Under the pieces are notes generated by a model. The model ran no database searches and was not told where the DNA came from. It saw only the letters and a list, made by a program, of their open reading frames with translations. Made by a program: the position numbers and the translations under genes. Shown here piece by piece: positions 1 through 5,950 of a stretch of 12,668 nucleotides of DNA. The stretch comes from Frankiales bacterium. GTDB taxonomy: Bacteria > Actinomycetota > Actinomycetes > Mycobacteriales > SCTD01. The stretch is from positions 1 to 12,668 of the forward strand of contig JAODNQ010000278.1 in the NCBI GenBank assembly GCA_025464695.1, written 5' to 3'. Within the stretch, counting starts at the first letter, position 1. Each line of letters begins with the position of its first letter.

Positions 1-307
1 GGCGGGCCAGCAGGCCGCCCCAGGCCGCGAGCGCGGCGCCGACCAGCAGGACGGCGGCGAGCAGCAGGGGCTTGTCGGCGGTGCCGACGGAGTCGATGGC
101 GGCGCGCCGCGGCCCGGCAGGGGCCAGCCCGACCACGCGGTTGCCCAGCGCCAGCACGGGGCTCGAGGCGCCGGGCAGCAGCCGCCCGAGGACCTCGGCC
201 GCGGCCAGCCCCGCGCCCCCCGCGAGCAGTCCGGCGGCGACCGCCCTCCCCCGTCCGACCGCGGGGACTGGCGCCGCCGGGGCGACCTCGACCGGTGCGG
301 TCAGCAC
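1..307 (-). CDS. Molybdopterin-dependent (sulfite oxidase-like) oxidoreductase, N-terminal membrane part; cut by window edge
   Basis: Only the first 102 residues are present. They hold a first membrane segment (about residues 22-44), then the stretch ALGNRVVGLAPAGPRRAAID, then GTADKP (75-80) leading into a second membrane segment (about 80-100). The pattern 'A-L-G-(n)-V-V-x-L-x-P ... GTADK-P-hydrophobic' is what I recall from membrane-anchored actinobacterial oxidoreductases of the sulfite oxidase/YedY group, whose Mo-cofactor domain follows the membrane anchor. That catalytic domain lies outside the window, so the assignment rests on the anchor alone. I chose the GTG at 305-307: it has GGGAG 9 nt upstream and overlaps the TGA of the preceding arsR-type gene (GTGCTGA), which suggests translational coupling. 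Start and strand are well supported; the family name is an inference from a short motif. Confidence 0.7.
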   Translation of the reverse strand, partial: MLTAPVEVAPAAPVPAVGRGRAVAAGLLAGGAGLAAAEVLGRLLPGASSPVLALGNRVVGLAPAGPRRAAIDSVGTADKPLLLAAVLLVGAALAAWGGLLAR

Positions 308-750
308 GGCGGGACGCTCCCGGTCGACCGCGCGTTCTCGGCCATCGTCGAGAGCCGTTCCGCCAGCAGGCCGAGGGTGTCGGCGCGCAGCCGGTAGACG
401 TGGACGCGTTCGCAGACGGTCTTCTCCACCAGGCCCGCCTCGCGCAGCACCTTCAGGTGGTGGCTCAGCAGCGGCTGCGACAGGCCCAGCCGCGCGACGA
501 GCTGCCGCTGGGTGAGCTGGGCGTGCTCGAGCACCCGCACCAGCTCCTGGCGGCGCGGCTCGGCCAGGACGGTCAGCAGGGTGGCGAGGGCCGGCAGCCC
601 GGCCGGCTCGTCGACCGGGTCGACGAGGGGCTCCGGGGCGAGCAGCTCGCGGACCCGGCCCCGGTGCGGCTCGGCCAGCGCCCCGAGCATCCGGTCGCCC
701 GGCGTCACCTCACAGCGCACGCCCGCGGGCACCTCGGGGTCGGGCGTCAC
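301..750 (-). CDS. ArsR-family winged-helix transcriptional repressor
   Basis: This 149-aa DNA-binding protein has a typical ArsR winged helix at about residues 55-135, with recognition helix SQPLLSHHLKVLREAGLV (91-108) followed by the wing CERVHVYRL. The classic ELCVCDL metal-binding motif is absent; cysteines are only at 13, 113 and 149, so metal sensing cannot be assumed. Residues 22-37 (LGALAEPHRGRVRELL) echo residues 59-74 (LTVLAEPRRQELVRVL), as if the first helix of the domain had been duplicated. The open frame continues far upstream, but GTG at 748-750 is the best start because AGGAG sits 5 nt before it and homology-like sequence begins here. The gene ends inside the start of the membrane oxidoreductase gene, which is therefore its probable regulatory partner. 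Confidence 0.87.
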   Translation of the reverse strand: MTPDPEVPAGVRCEVTPGDRMLGALAEPHRGRVRELLAPEPLVDPVDEPAGLPALATLLTVLAEPRRQELVRVLEHAQLTQRQLVARLGLSQPLLSHHLKVLREAGLVEKTVCERVHVYRLRADTLGLLAERLSTMAENARSTGSVPPC

Positions 751-778
751 AGCTGCTCCTGGCGTCGGCGTCCCGTCG

Positions 779-784
779 ATGCTA
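779..784 (-). promoter_or_regulatory. Candidate -10 element for the ArsR-oxidoreductase pair
   Basis: The minus strand reads TAGCAT here, fitting TANNNT, 28 nt before the GTG start of the ArsR gene. It would give a leader of about 22 nt that contains the AGGAG ribosome-binding site. No convincing -35 box is visible at 17-18 nt spacing. It lies in the only gap (65 nt) larger than 40 nt in this minus-strand gene block, so a separate transcription unit may begin here. Confidence 0.3.
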
Positions 785-815
785 GGCGCCGGCAGGGCGC
801 ACCGCTCGTCGCGCG

Positions 816-1445
816 CTACCGCCGCAGCGCGCGCCCCGCGGCGTACGCCGCCGCTGCCGCCGCGACCCAGGGACCCGCCACGACGAGGGGGTCGAGCCAC
901 GCGTGCTTGAGGTCCGCGCGTCCCTGACCGACCCGCGACCGCACGCCGCCGTGCGTCAGCTCGGTGACGACGCCGGTCTCCGTCACGGGGTTGTCGGGGT
1001 GCAGCCGCAGCAGCGACCCGAGGTGCGCCTCCCAGGCGTCGACCCGGTCCGCCCCGAGCAGCACGAGCCAGTGACCGATCTGGCCCTCGCTGTAGCGCCG
1101 GTAGGCGAGCCGGCGGAGCACGCCGGACAGGCCCTTCAGGGGCTGCGCCGTGCCGAAGACCGGGGTCAGCCGCCCGTGCTCGACCGAGCGCTCGCGCGGC
1201 GAGAGCTCGGGCTGCCGCTCCGGGAGCTCCCAGTGGGCCCCCGTCCGGTCGTCCTTCCACTGCAGCTTCGGCCGGTCCGGGCGGTCGGCCTCGTCGAGGT
1301 CGACGCCCCAGCCCGGGATCCGGGCGCGCAGCTGCTCGACGGTCTCGGGCAGCGGCGGCTTGGCGGAGGTGTAGGTGTACCGGTCGGGGAAGCCGGGGTC
1401 GGTCGGGTCGGCGGCGGGGTCCACCGTGGTCGGCTGCTCGCTCAC
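816..1445 (-). CDS. Conserved protein of unknown function with C-terminal membrane anchor
   Basis: The product is 209 aa, mostly hydrophilic, and has no catalytic motif I recognise. Visible landmarks are LPETVEQLRARIPGWGVDLD (33-52), GAHWELPERQPE (69-80), a basic stretch GVLRRLAYRRYSEGQIGHWLVLL (108-130, described by its key residues), and one hydrophobic segment at about 184-205 followed by RALRR. That single terminal segment suggests a tail-anchored membrane protein with the bulk in the cytoplasm. The start is a GTG preceded by GAGGAG at 6 nt spacing, only 10 nt after the dehydrogenase stop, so the two are almost certainly co-translated. From memory, similar proteins sit next to zinc alcohol dehydrogenases in other actinobacteria, so a role as membrane partner or recruiter of the dehydrogenase is a reasonable but untested guess. 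Confidence 0.85.
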   Translation of the reverse strand: MSEQPTTVDPAADPTDPGFPDRYTYTSAKPPLPETVEQLRARIPGWGVDLDEADRPDRPKLQWKDDRTGAHWELPERQPELSPRERSVEHGRLTPVFGTAQPLKGLSGVLRRLAYRRYSEGQIGHWLVLLGADRVDAWEAHLGSLLRLHPDNPVTETGVVTELTHGGVRSRVGQGRADLKHAWLDPLVVAGPWVAAAAAAYAAGRALRR

Positions 1446-1455
1446 GTCGATCTCC

Positions 1456-2604
1456 TCAGCCCGCGCTCGGCAGGACCAGTGGCTTGATGCAGCCGTCGAG
1501 CTTGCTGCTGAACAGGTGGTAGCCCTCGGCGATGTGCTCCAGCGGGATGCGGTGGGTCACGAGGTCGCGCGGGGTGAGGTGGCCGTTCTTCACGTGCTCG
1601 AACAGCCGCGGCCACTGCCGCTTGACCGGGCACTGGTTCATCCGCAGCGTCAGCCCCTTGTTCACGGCGTCGCCGAACTTCACGGCGCTCATGACCGGCC
1701 CGTAGGCGCCCATGACCGAGATGGTGCCGCCCTTGCGCGCCATGTCGATGGCCCAGTTGAGCGCCGTCATCGACCCGCCCTGCAGCTTGAGCTTCGTGCC
1801 GAGGATCTGCTGGAACGGTGCGCCGTCGGCCTCCGCCCCCACGCACTCGAGCACGGCGTCCGCCCCGAGCCAGCCGGTCGCCTTCTTCATCTCCCGGACG
1901 ATGTCGTCGTGCTCGCCGAAGTTCCAGGTCTCCGCGTGCGCGAAGGTCCGCGCCTTCTCCAGCCGGTAGTCCAGGTGGTCGATGACGATGACCCGGCCGG
2001 CGCCCATCAGCCACGCCGACTTCGCCGCGACCAGCCCCACGGGCCCCGCGCCCAGCACGATGACGACGTCGCCCTGCGCGATGTCGCCGAGGGTCGCCCC
2101 GAAGTACCCGGTGGCGGTGGCGTCGGTGAGCAGGACGGCGTCCTCGTCGTGCATCCACTCGGGGATGATCGTGGGCCCGACGTCGGCGAAGGGGACCCGG
2201 ACGTACTCGGCCTGACCGCCGTCGTAGCCGCCCGTGGTGTGGGAGTAGCCGTAGATGCTGCCGACGGCGGTGGCGTTCGCGTTCACGTTGTGGCAGTTGG
2301 AGTACAGGCCGCGGGCGCAGTAGAAGCACGTGCCGCAGAAGATGTTGAACGGGACCATCACGCGGTCCCCGACCTTCAGGTTCTGCACCGACGACCCGAC
2401 CTCGTCGACGACGCCGATGAACTCGTGGCCGAACGTGTGGCCGACCCGGGTGTCCGGCATCATCCCGTGGTAGAGGTGCAGGTCGGACCCGCAGATCGCC
2501 GCCAGGGTCACCCGCACGATCGCGTCGTTCGGGTGCTCGATCCTCGGCCGGTCCTTCTCCTCGACCCGCACCTTGTACGGACCGCGGTAGGTCATCGCTC
2601 GCAT
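1456..2604 (-). CDS. Zinc-dependent alcohol dehydrogenase, formaldehyde dehydrogenase-like (MDR superfamily)
   Basis: The 382-aa cytoplasmic enzyme is expected to oxidise an alcohol or aldehyde adduct with NAD(P)+. Catalytic-zinc ligands are visible as Cys38 in ICGSDLHLYHG and His60-Glu61 in GHEFIGVV. The structural-zinc lobe has four cysteines at 90, 93, 96 and 104 (CGTCFYCARGLYSNC). The Rossmann fold carries GAGPVG (185-190) and an acidic residue Asp209 at the end of the second strand (VIDH), which favours NAD+ over NADP+. Asp161 in LTDATATGYFGA matches the formaldehyde-dehydrogenase-like branch. The start ATG at 2602-2604 has only a weak ribosome-binding site; an internal ATG three codons later is the alternative. 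The gene follows the hydrolase after 36 nt and is followed by the anchored unknown after 10 nt. The substrate is unknown; a glutathione or mycothiol adduct is possible but not shown. Confidence 0.93.
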   Translation of the reverse strand: MRAMTYRGPYKVRVEEKDRPRIEHPNDAIVRVTLAAICGSDLHLYHGMMPDTRVGHTFGHEFIGVVDEVGSSVQNLKVGDRVMVPFNIFCGTCFYCARGLYSNCHNVNANATAVGSIYGYSHTTGGYDGGQAEYVRVPFADVGPTIIPEWMHDEDAVLLTDATATGYFGATLGDIAQGDVVIVLGAGPVGLVAAKSAWLMGAGRVIVIDHLDYRLEKARTFAHAETWNFGEHDDIVREMKKATGWLGADAVLECVGAEADGAPFQQILGTKLKLQGGSMTALNWAIDMARKGGTISVMGAYGPVMSAVKFGDAVNKGLTLRMNQCPVKRQWPRLFEHVKNGHLTPRDLVTHRIPLEHIAEGYHLFSSKLDGCIKPLVLPSAG

Positions 2605-2640
2605 GAGCCTGGTCTGGCCACGGATCGCCGACCGAAACTG

Positions 2641-3897
2641 CTACGCGGGGCGCGCTCCCCCGGGCCGCTCGACCAGCCAGCGGCGCAGCCGCTCGTACAC
2701 CTCCGGGTGGTTGAGCAGGTCGAAGTGGTGCAGGCCGCCGACCCGGTGCACGTGGTCGGCGGGGAAGGCGAGGCGCGTGTCGTCGCCGGTGTCGCCGAGG
2801 GCGCTCGACGGCGGCACCAGCAGGTCACCCAGCAACGAGCCGACGCGGGAGCCCGGGTCGCGGGCGAGGGTCGCGAGCACGACGAAGTGCCGCGCGCCGT
2901 CGTGCAGGGGGACGTGCGTGTGGGGTCCCGGCTCGACGGCGTCGAGGTCGCGGCCCGTCCAGTCCTGCTCGACGAGCGTCCCGCGCCGCAGGTCCTTGAT
3001 GCCCACGCTGCGGGCGCCGAGCAGGGCCGCGAGCGGGCGCGTCTCCGGGAGCCGGGCCAGGCCGTGCGCGAGCCGGTGCACCGTCCGCTCCAGCGGCGCG
3101 CCGAGGTGCGGGGTGCCGAGGGTGACGGTGTCGCGGACCAGCGCGGTCCAGGGCTCGGCGTCCGGCTGCCCGCTCCGCGCCAGGTGCAGGGCGCTGCGGG
3201 CGACCAGCCCGCCCATGGAGTGCCCGACGAGGACCAGGTCCTCGACGGGGGCCGGCCAGGCGGCGACGAGCTCTCCCAGCAGGTCCGCCAGGGCCCGCCC
3301 GTTGTCGGAGATGTGCAGCCCGGTGTTGTAGCGCAGGTACACGGGCGTCAGCCCGAGGTCGCGCTCGAGCAGCGACCCGTACGTGACGTCGGCCCGCCCG
3401 TGGTGGGTGACGGCGCGGAAGCGCCAGGCGCCCTCGTGCTCGGTGAGCCCGTGCAGGAAGACCACGAGGCGCGGGCCGGCAGCGGGGTGGGCGGCCGCCA
3501 GGGCGGCACGCTCGAGCGGGACGTCCCGGCCCCCGGACCGCACCGACATGGTCGTGGCGAGGGCTGGAGCCTCGCGGGTCAGCAGGTCGCCGTGCGCGCC
3601 GTTGAGGACCGCCAGGCCCACCCGTGCGGCCGGGACGTCGTCGAGCGGGCGGCCGCTCGTGACCGCTGCCGCCGCCTCCCCCACGAGGCGCGCCGAGACC
3701 TGCAGGGCCCGCCCGACGCCGCGGTACGCGCGACCCGCCACGGCGTCGTGGACCACCCGTACCGGCGTGCCGAGCGGGCCGAGCGGCCGGAAGGTGCGCC
3801 CGGCGACGCCCTCGTGCACCTCCGCCACGCGCGTCGTGCCGCCCGCCAGCGTCAGGCCGAGCAGCCGCGACAGGTCGCGGGCCTCGTCCGCCCTCAC
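2641..3897 (-). CDS. Alpha/beta hydrolase (lipase/esterase, PGAP1-like)
   Basis: The 418-aa protein has a long N-terminal region (1-140) with glycine/alanine-rich helices and no obvious signal peptide, then an alpha/beta hydrolase core. The strand-turn FLHG (147-150) is the oxyanion region and GHSMGG (225-230) holds the nucleophile Ser227. D358 in LGDLLVPPSSA is the likely acid, and His390/His391 in GGLHHFDLLNHPEVYERL is the likely catalytic histidine. GTPHLGAPLE (261-270) is typical of the PGAP1/triacylglycerol-lipase-like branch. The start is GTG at 3895-3897, 13 nt after the acyltransferase stop, with a GGGG-type Shine-Dalgarno. Pairing with a glycerolipid-type acyltransferase suggests lipid ester turnover (one enzyme adds, the other removes acyl groups), but the substrate cannot be read from sequence. 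Confidence 0.9.
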   Translation of the reverse strand: MRADEARDLSRLLGLTLAGGTTRVAEVHEGVAGRTFRPLGPLGTPVRVVHDAVAGRAYRGVGRALQVSARLVGEAAAAVTSGRPLDDVPAARVGLAVLNGAHGDLLTREAPALATTMSVRSGGRDVPLERAALAAAHPAAGPRLVVFLHGLTEHEGAWRFRAVTHHGRADVTYGSLLERDLGLTPVYLRYNTGLHISDNGRALADLLGELVAAWPAPVEDLVLVGHSMGGLVARSALHLARSGQPDAEPWTALVRDTVTLGTPHLGAPLERTVHRLAHGLARLPETRPLAALLGARSVGIKDLRRGTLVEQDWTGRDLDAVEPGPHTHVPLHDGARHFVVLATLARDPGSRVGSLLGDLLVPPSSALGDTGDDTRLAFPADHVHRVGGLHHFDLLNHPEVYERLRRWLVERPGGARPA

Positions 3898-3910
3898 GCG
3901 CGCGCCCCGC

Positions 3911-4786
3911 TCACCCGAACACGGGGAACGTGCGCTTGGCCGCCAGCCGGTCCATGCCGCCCTGGATGGCGGACTCGACCTCGTCGTAGACCTTCTGGAC
4001 GTAGGCCTTGTCGTTCACGCGCTCGGGGTCGTCGTCGATCTCGATCGGGTCGAGCAGCTCCGTGCGGATCTTGGCCGGCAGGGGCAGGTGCGCGGGCAGG
4101 ACCTCGACGGCGAGCGGGAACGGGAAGCCCGCGATGATCGGGATGTTCGCGCCGCGCAGCTTGCTCGCCAGCCCGGTGAAGCGCTCGGCGATGTCGGCCA
4201 GCCACTTGCCCTCCGACAGCACGAACACCGTGTCGTGGCCGCCGACCGTCGCGACGGGGACGATCGGCACGCCGGACCGGATGGCCTGCCGGACGAAGCC
4301 CTTGCGCCCGCCGAGCACGACCTTGTCCCGGTGCCGCCAGTTCCGCATCGCGTCGAGCTCGCCGCCCGGCCAGATGACGACGTCGTCGCCCTGCGCGAGG
4401 GCGGCGCTGACGCTCCTGCGGTTCGCCGGGATGACCCCGGTCGCCTTGAAGTAGTCGCCCAGGCCGGGCAGGGCCATGAGGAAGTCGTGCGCGGTGCCGT
4501 GCAGGGGGCGCTTGCCCTCGAAGTGCGTGTGCCAGGCGTTGACGAGCGTCCAGGCGTCCATGGTGAGCACGCCGCCGGAGTGGATACCGATGAGGAGGCT
4601 GGTCCGGTCGGGCACCCGGTCCCACCCGTCGACCTCGAGCCGGAAGTAGTAGCGGTTGAGCAGGTCGTAGAGCGGCTGCTGCAGCTTGAGCACTGTCTCG
4701 TTCGGCGGGCCGGGCTCCATCGCGGCCTCGACCCGCTTGCCGATGGCCTTCTCGATCAGGCCTGCCTGCTTGCCGCTGTCCGGCAT
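3911..4786 (-). CDS. Lysophospholipid acyltransferase family protein (PlsC/MGAT-like)
   Basis: The 291-aa product is a predicted membrane-associated acyltransferase. The catalytic block reads GIHSGGVLTMDAW: His69 followed by SGG and Asp77, the form seen in the MGAT-like branch rather than the canonical HX4D of PlsC. The second block is WPGGELDAMR (139-148), where canonical PlsC enzymes have FPEG. IPANRRSVSAALAQGDDVVIW (119-139, key residues R123, R124) and PIVPVATVGGHD (174-185) match the remaining acyltransferase blocks. The long open frame upstream is not coding; the ATG at 4784-4786 has AGAGG 8 nt before it. It is the first gene of the minus-strand operon and an 8-1-8 inverted repeat lies 34 nt upstream of its start. 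A role in phospholipid or neutral-lipid synthesis is inferred from family membership. Confidence 0.9.
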   Translation of the reverse strand: MPDSGKQAGLIEKAIGKRVEAAMEPGPPNETVLKLQQPLYDLLNRYYFRLEVDGWDRVPDRTSLLIGIHSGGVLTMDAWTLVNAWHTHFEGKRPLHGTAHDFLMALPGLGDYFKATGVIPANRRSVSAALAQGDDVVIWPGGELDAMRNWRHRDKVVLGGRKGFVRQAIRSGVPIVPVATVGGHDTVFVLSEGKWLADIAERFTGLASKLRGANIPIIAGFPFPLAVEVLPAHLPLPAKIRTELLDPIEIDDDPERVNDKAYVQKVYDEVESAIQGGMDRLAAKRTFPVFG

Positions 4787-5338
4787 CGTCGCCGCCTCTC
4801 GCGTGGTCCTGGGTGAGGCACCGGTCGGGCCGACCGGGCCGGGGTCGCTCGTGGTCAGTCGGGCAGCCGCGGTGGGCGGGGCCCGTACGCCGGCCCAGCG
4901 GAGCCGTGGACCTCTCGGGGCGCTCGCGTGGCCGCCGGCCGGGCGAGCCGGCACCGCGCGCTCGTGTCGGCCACGGCGTCCTCCCCGTCGAGCAGTGGGT
5001 ACGGGACGGTGCAGGGCCCCGTGCCGCCGTACCCGCCGGGCCGGACGTGCAACACCGGGGAGCCGCATCCGACACGCGCCCCGCGCCGGGGCGACCGGTC
5101 CGCGAGGGAGGACCAGGCGGTCCGGCGGTGGAGCTCGCGCGCCGGGACCCGGGACCGGGCGGCGTGGCCGAGCCCTCCGGGGAGCTTCGAGCCGTAGGCT
5201 GCGGTCAAGCCGGGCGCGTCGTCGCCGGCGAGGCCGCGCAGGCGGGCCAGGAGCAGCGACGTCGCTGCCCGGGGACACGGACTGGCTCTGCTCGATCCTC
5301 GAGCCGCGCACCGCAGCACGAACGTGACGAGGCCCGAC
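4787..5338. other. Divergent intergenic region, no gene supported
   Basis: This 552-nt stretch lies between the start of the minus-strand acyltransferase operon and the start of the plus-strand heme oxygenase-phytochrome operon, so it should hold both promoters. All open frames across it give arginine/proline/glycine-rich translations typical of out-of-frame GC-rich DNA and I do not accept any as a gene. I see an inverted repeat close to the acyltransferase start (listed separately), a TAGGCT (-10-like) near 5192 on the plus strand without a matching -35, and nothing else I can name. It is unusually long for this compact genome segment. Confidence 0.6.
4821..4837. promoter_or_regulatory. Inverted repeat, candidate operator upstream of the acyltransferase operon
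   Basis: CCGGTCGG, one G, then CCGACCGG: a perfect 8-1-8 inverted repeat whose near end is 34 nt from the acyltransferase start codon. Symmetry and position suit a dimeric repressor, but the arms are composed only of G/C and T/A in a GC-rich context, so chance is not excluded. No regulator gene of the usual TetR/GntR type lies next to it in the window. Confidence 0.35.
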
Positions 5339-5950
5339 ATGGCGACCGAGCTCACCCGCCGGCGCAGGACCCTGCGCGACCGGCTGCGTGAGGCCGGCGC
5401 AGTGCCGCACGCCCGGCTCGACGCGGCGTTCACCGCCGACCTGCACAGCGCCCCCGGGTACGCGAGGCTCCTGCAGGCGCTGGAGAGCTTCCACTCCAGC
5501 GCCGACCCCCTGCTCGCCAGCTGGGTCGCCGGCTCCCCGGCCGCGCCTGCGGTGACGGTCGTCAGGCGCACTGCGGCGCTGCGCAGCGACCTGCTGCGGC
5601 TGGGGGTGGACCCGCGGCCACCGGTCGACCTGTCCGGGCTCCCGCGTGACCGCGCGATCGGCCTGCTCACCGACGGGGCGGGACTGGCGCTGCTGTACGT
5701 CACGGCCGGTTCCTCGATCGGTGCCCGCGTCGTCCTCCGGCAGCTGCCCGAGACGGTCCCGGCCGACGTCCGCACGGGGCTGACCGAGGGAGCGGGCCCG
5801 GTCTGTGCGCGCGCCTGGCGCACCACCCTCCTGGCGCTGGACGTCGAGCCCTCCCCTGCGGTGACCGCCGATGCCACCGACGGCTGCGAGCTGGTCTTCC
5901 AGGCCCTGTGCGTGGCCGCCGGTGCGGTCGCCTGCGCCGTCGCCCCGTGA
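5339..5950 (+). CDS. bphO: Biliverdin-producing heme oxygenase (BphO-like)
   Basis: The 203-aa soluble protein should cleave heme to biliverdin, iron and CO and so make the chromophore for the phytochrome encoded next. The N-terminal helix LRDRLREAGAVPHARLDAAF carries the expected proximal heme ligand His24. The distal-helix block reads LLYVTAGSSIGARVVLRQL (119-137 region), corresponding to the bacterial E-G-S-x-L-G-G-R pattern, but with Ala at the first position (Ala123) and Ala129 in place of the second glycine. ATG at 5339 is preferred over an upstream GTG at 5324 because ACGAGG lies 6 nt before the ATG and nothing precedes the GTG. The stop overlaps the phytochrome start by 4 nt (GTGA), the common BphO-BphP arrangement, which strongly supports the function despite overall divergence. 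Confidence 0.85.
   Translation: MATELTRRRRTLRDRLREAGAVPHARLDAAFTADLHSAPGYARLLQALESFHSSADPLLASWVAGSPAAPAVTVVRRTAALRSDLLRLGVDPRPPVDLSGLPRDRAIGLLTDGAGLALLYVTAGSSIGARVVLRQLPETVPADVRTGLTEGAGPVCARAWRTTLLALDVEPSPAVTADATDGCELVFQALCVAAGAVACAVAP

Noticed and set aside
301..1260. ArsR protein with a 170-residue N-terminal extension
   Set aside because: The extension runs antisense-shifted through the neighbouring gene and is Arg/Ala-rich; GTG 750 has AGGAG 5 nt upstream.
4995..5006. Stress-sigma (GGGTAC) type -10 box upstream of the light operon
   Set aside because: No GTTT-like -35 at 14-16 nt spacing and it lies over 330 nt from the heme oxygenase start.
4813..5391. Plus-strand protein of 192 aa in the divergent spacer
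   Set aside because: Translation is Arg/Pro/Gly-rich without any domain pattern, overlaps the heme oxygenase start and has no ribosome-binding site; typical GC-rich spurious frame.
3911..5494. Acyltransferase with a 236-residue N-terminal extension
   Set aside because: The extension is Arg/Pro-rich noise; the ATG at 4786 has a good ribosome-binding site and gives the normal family length.
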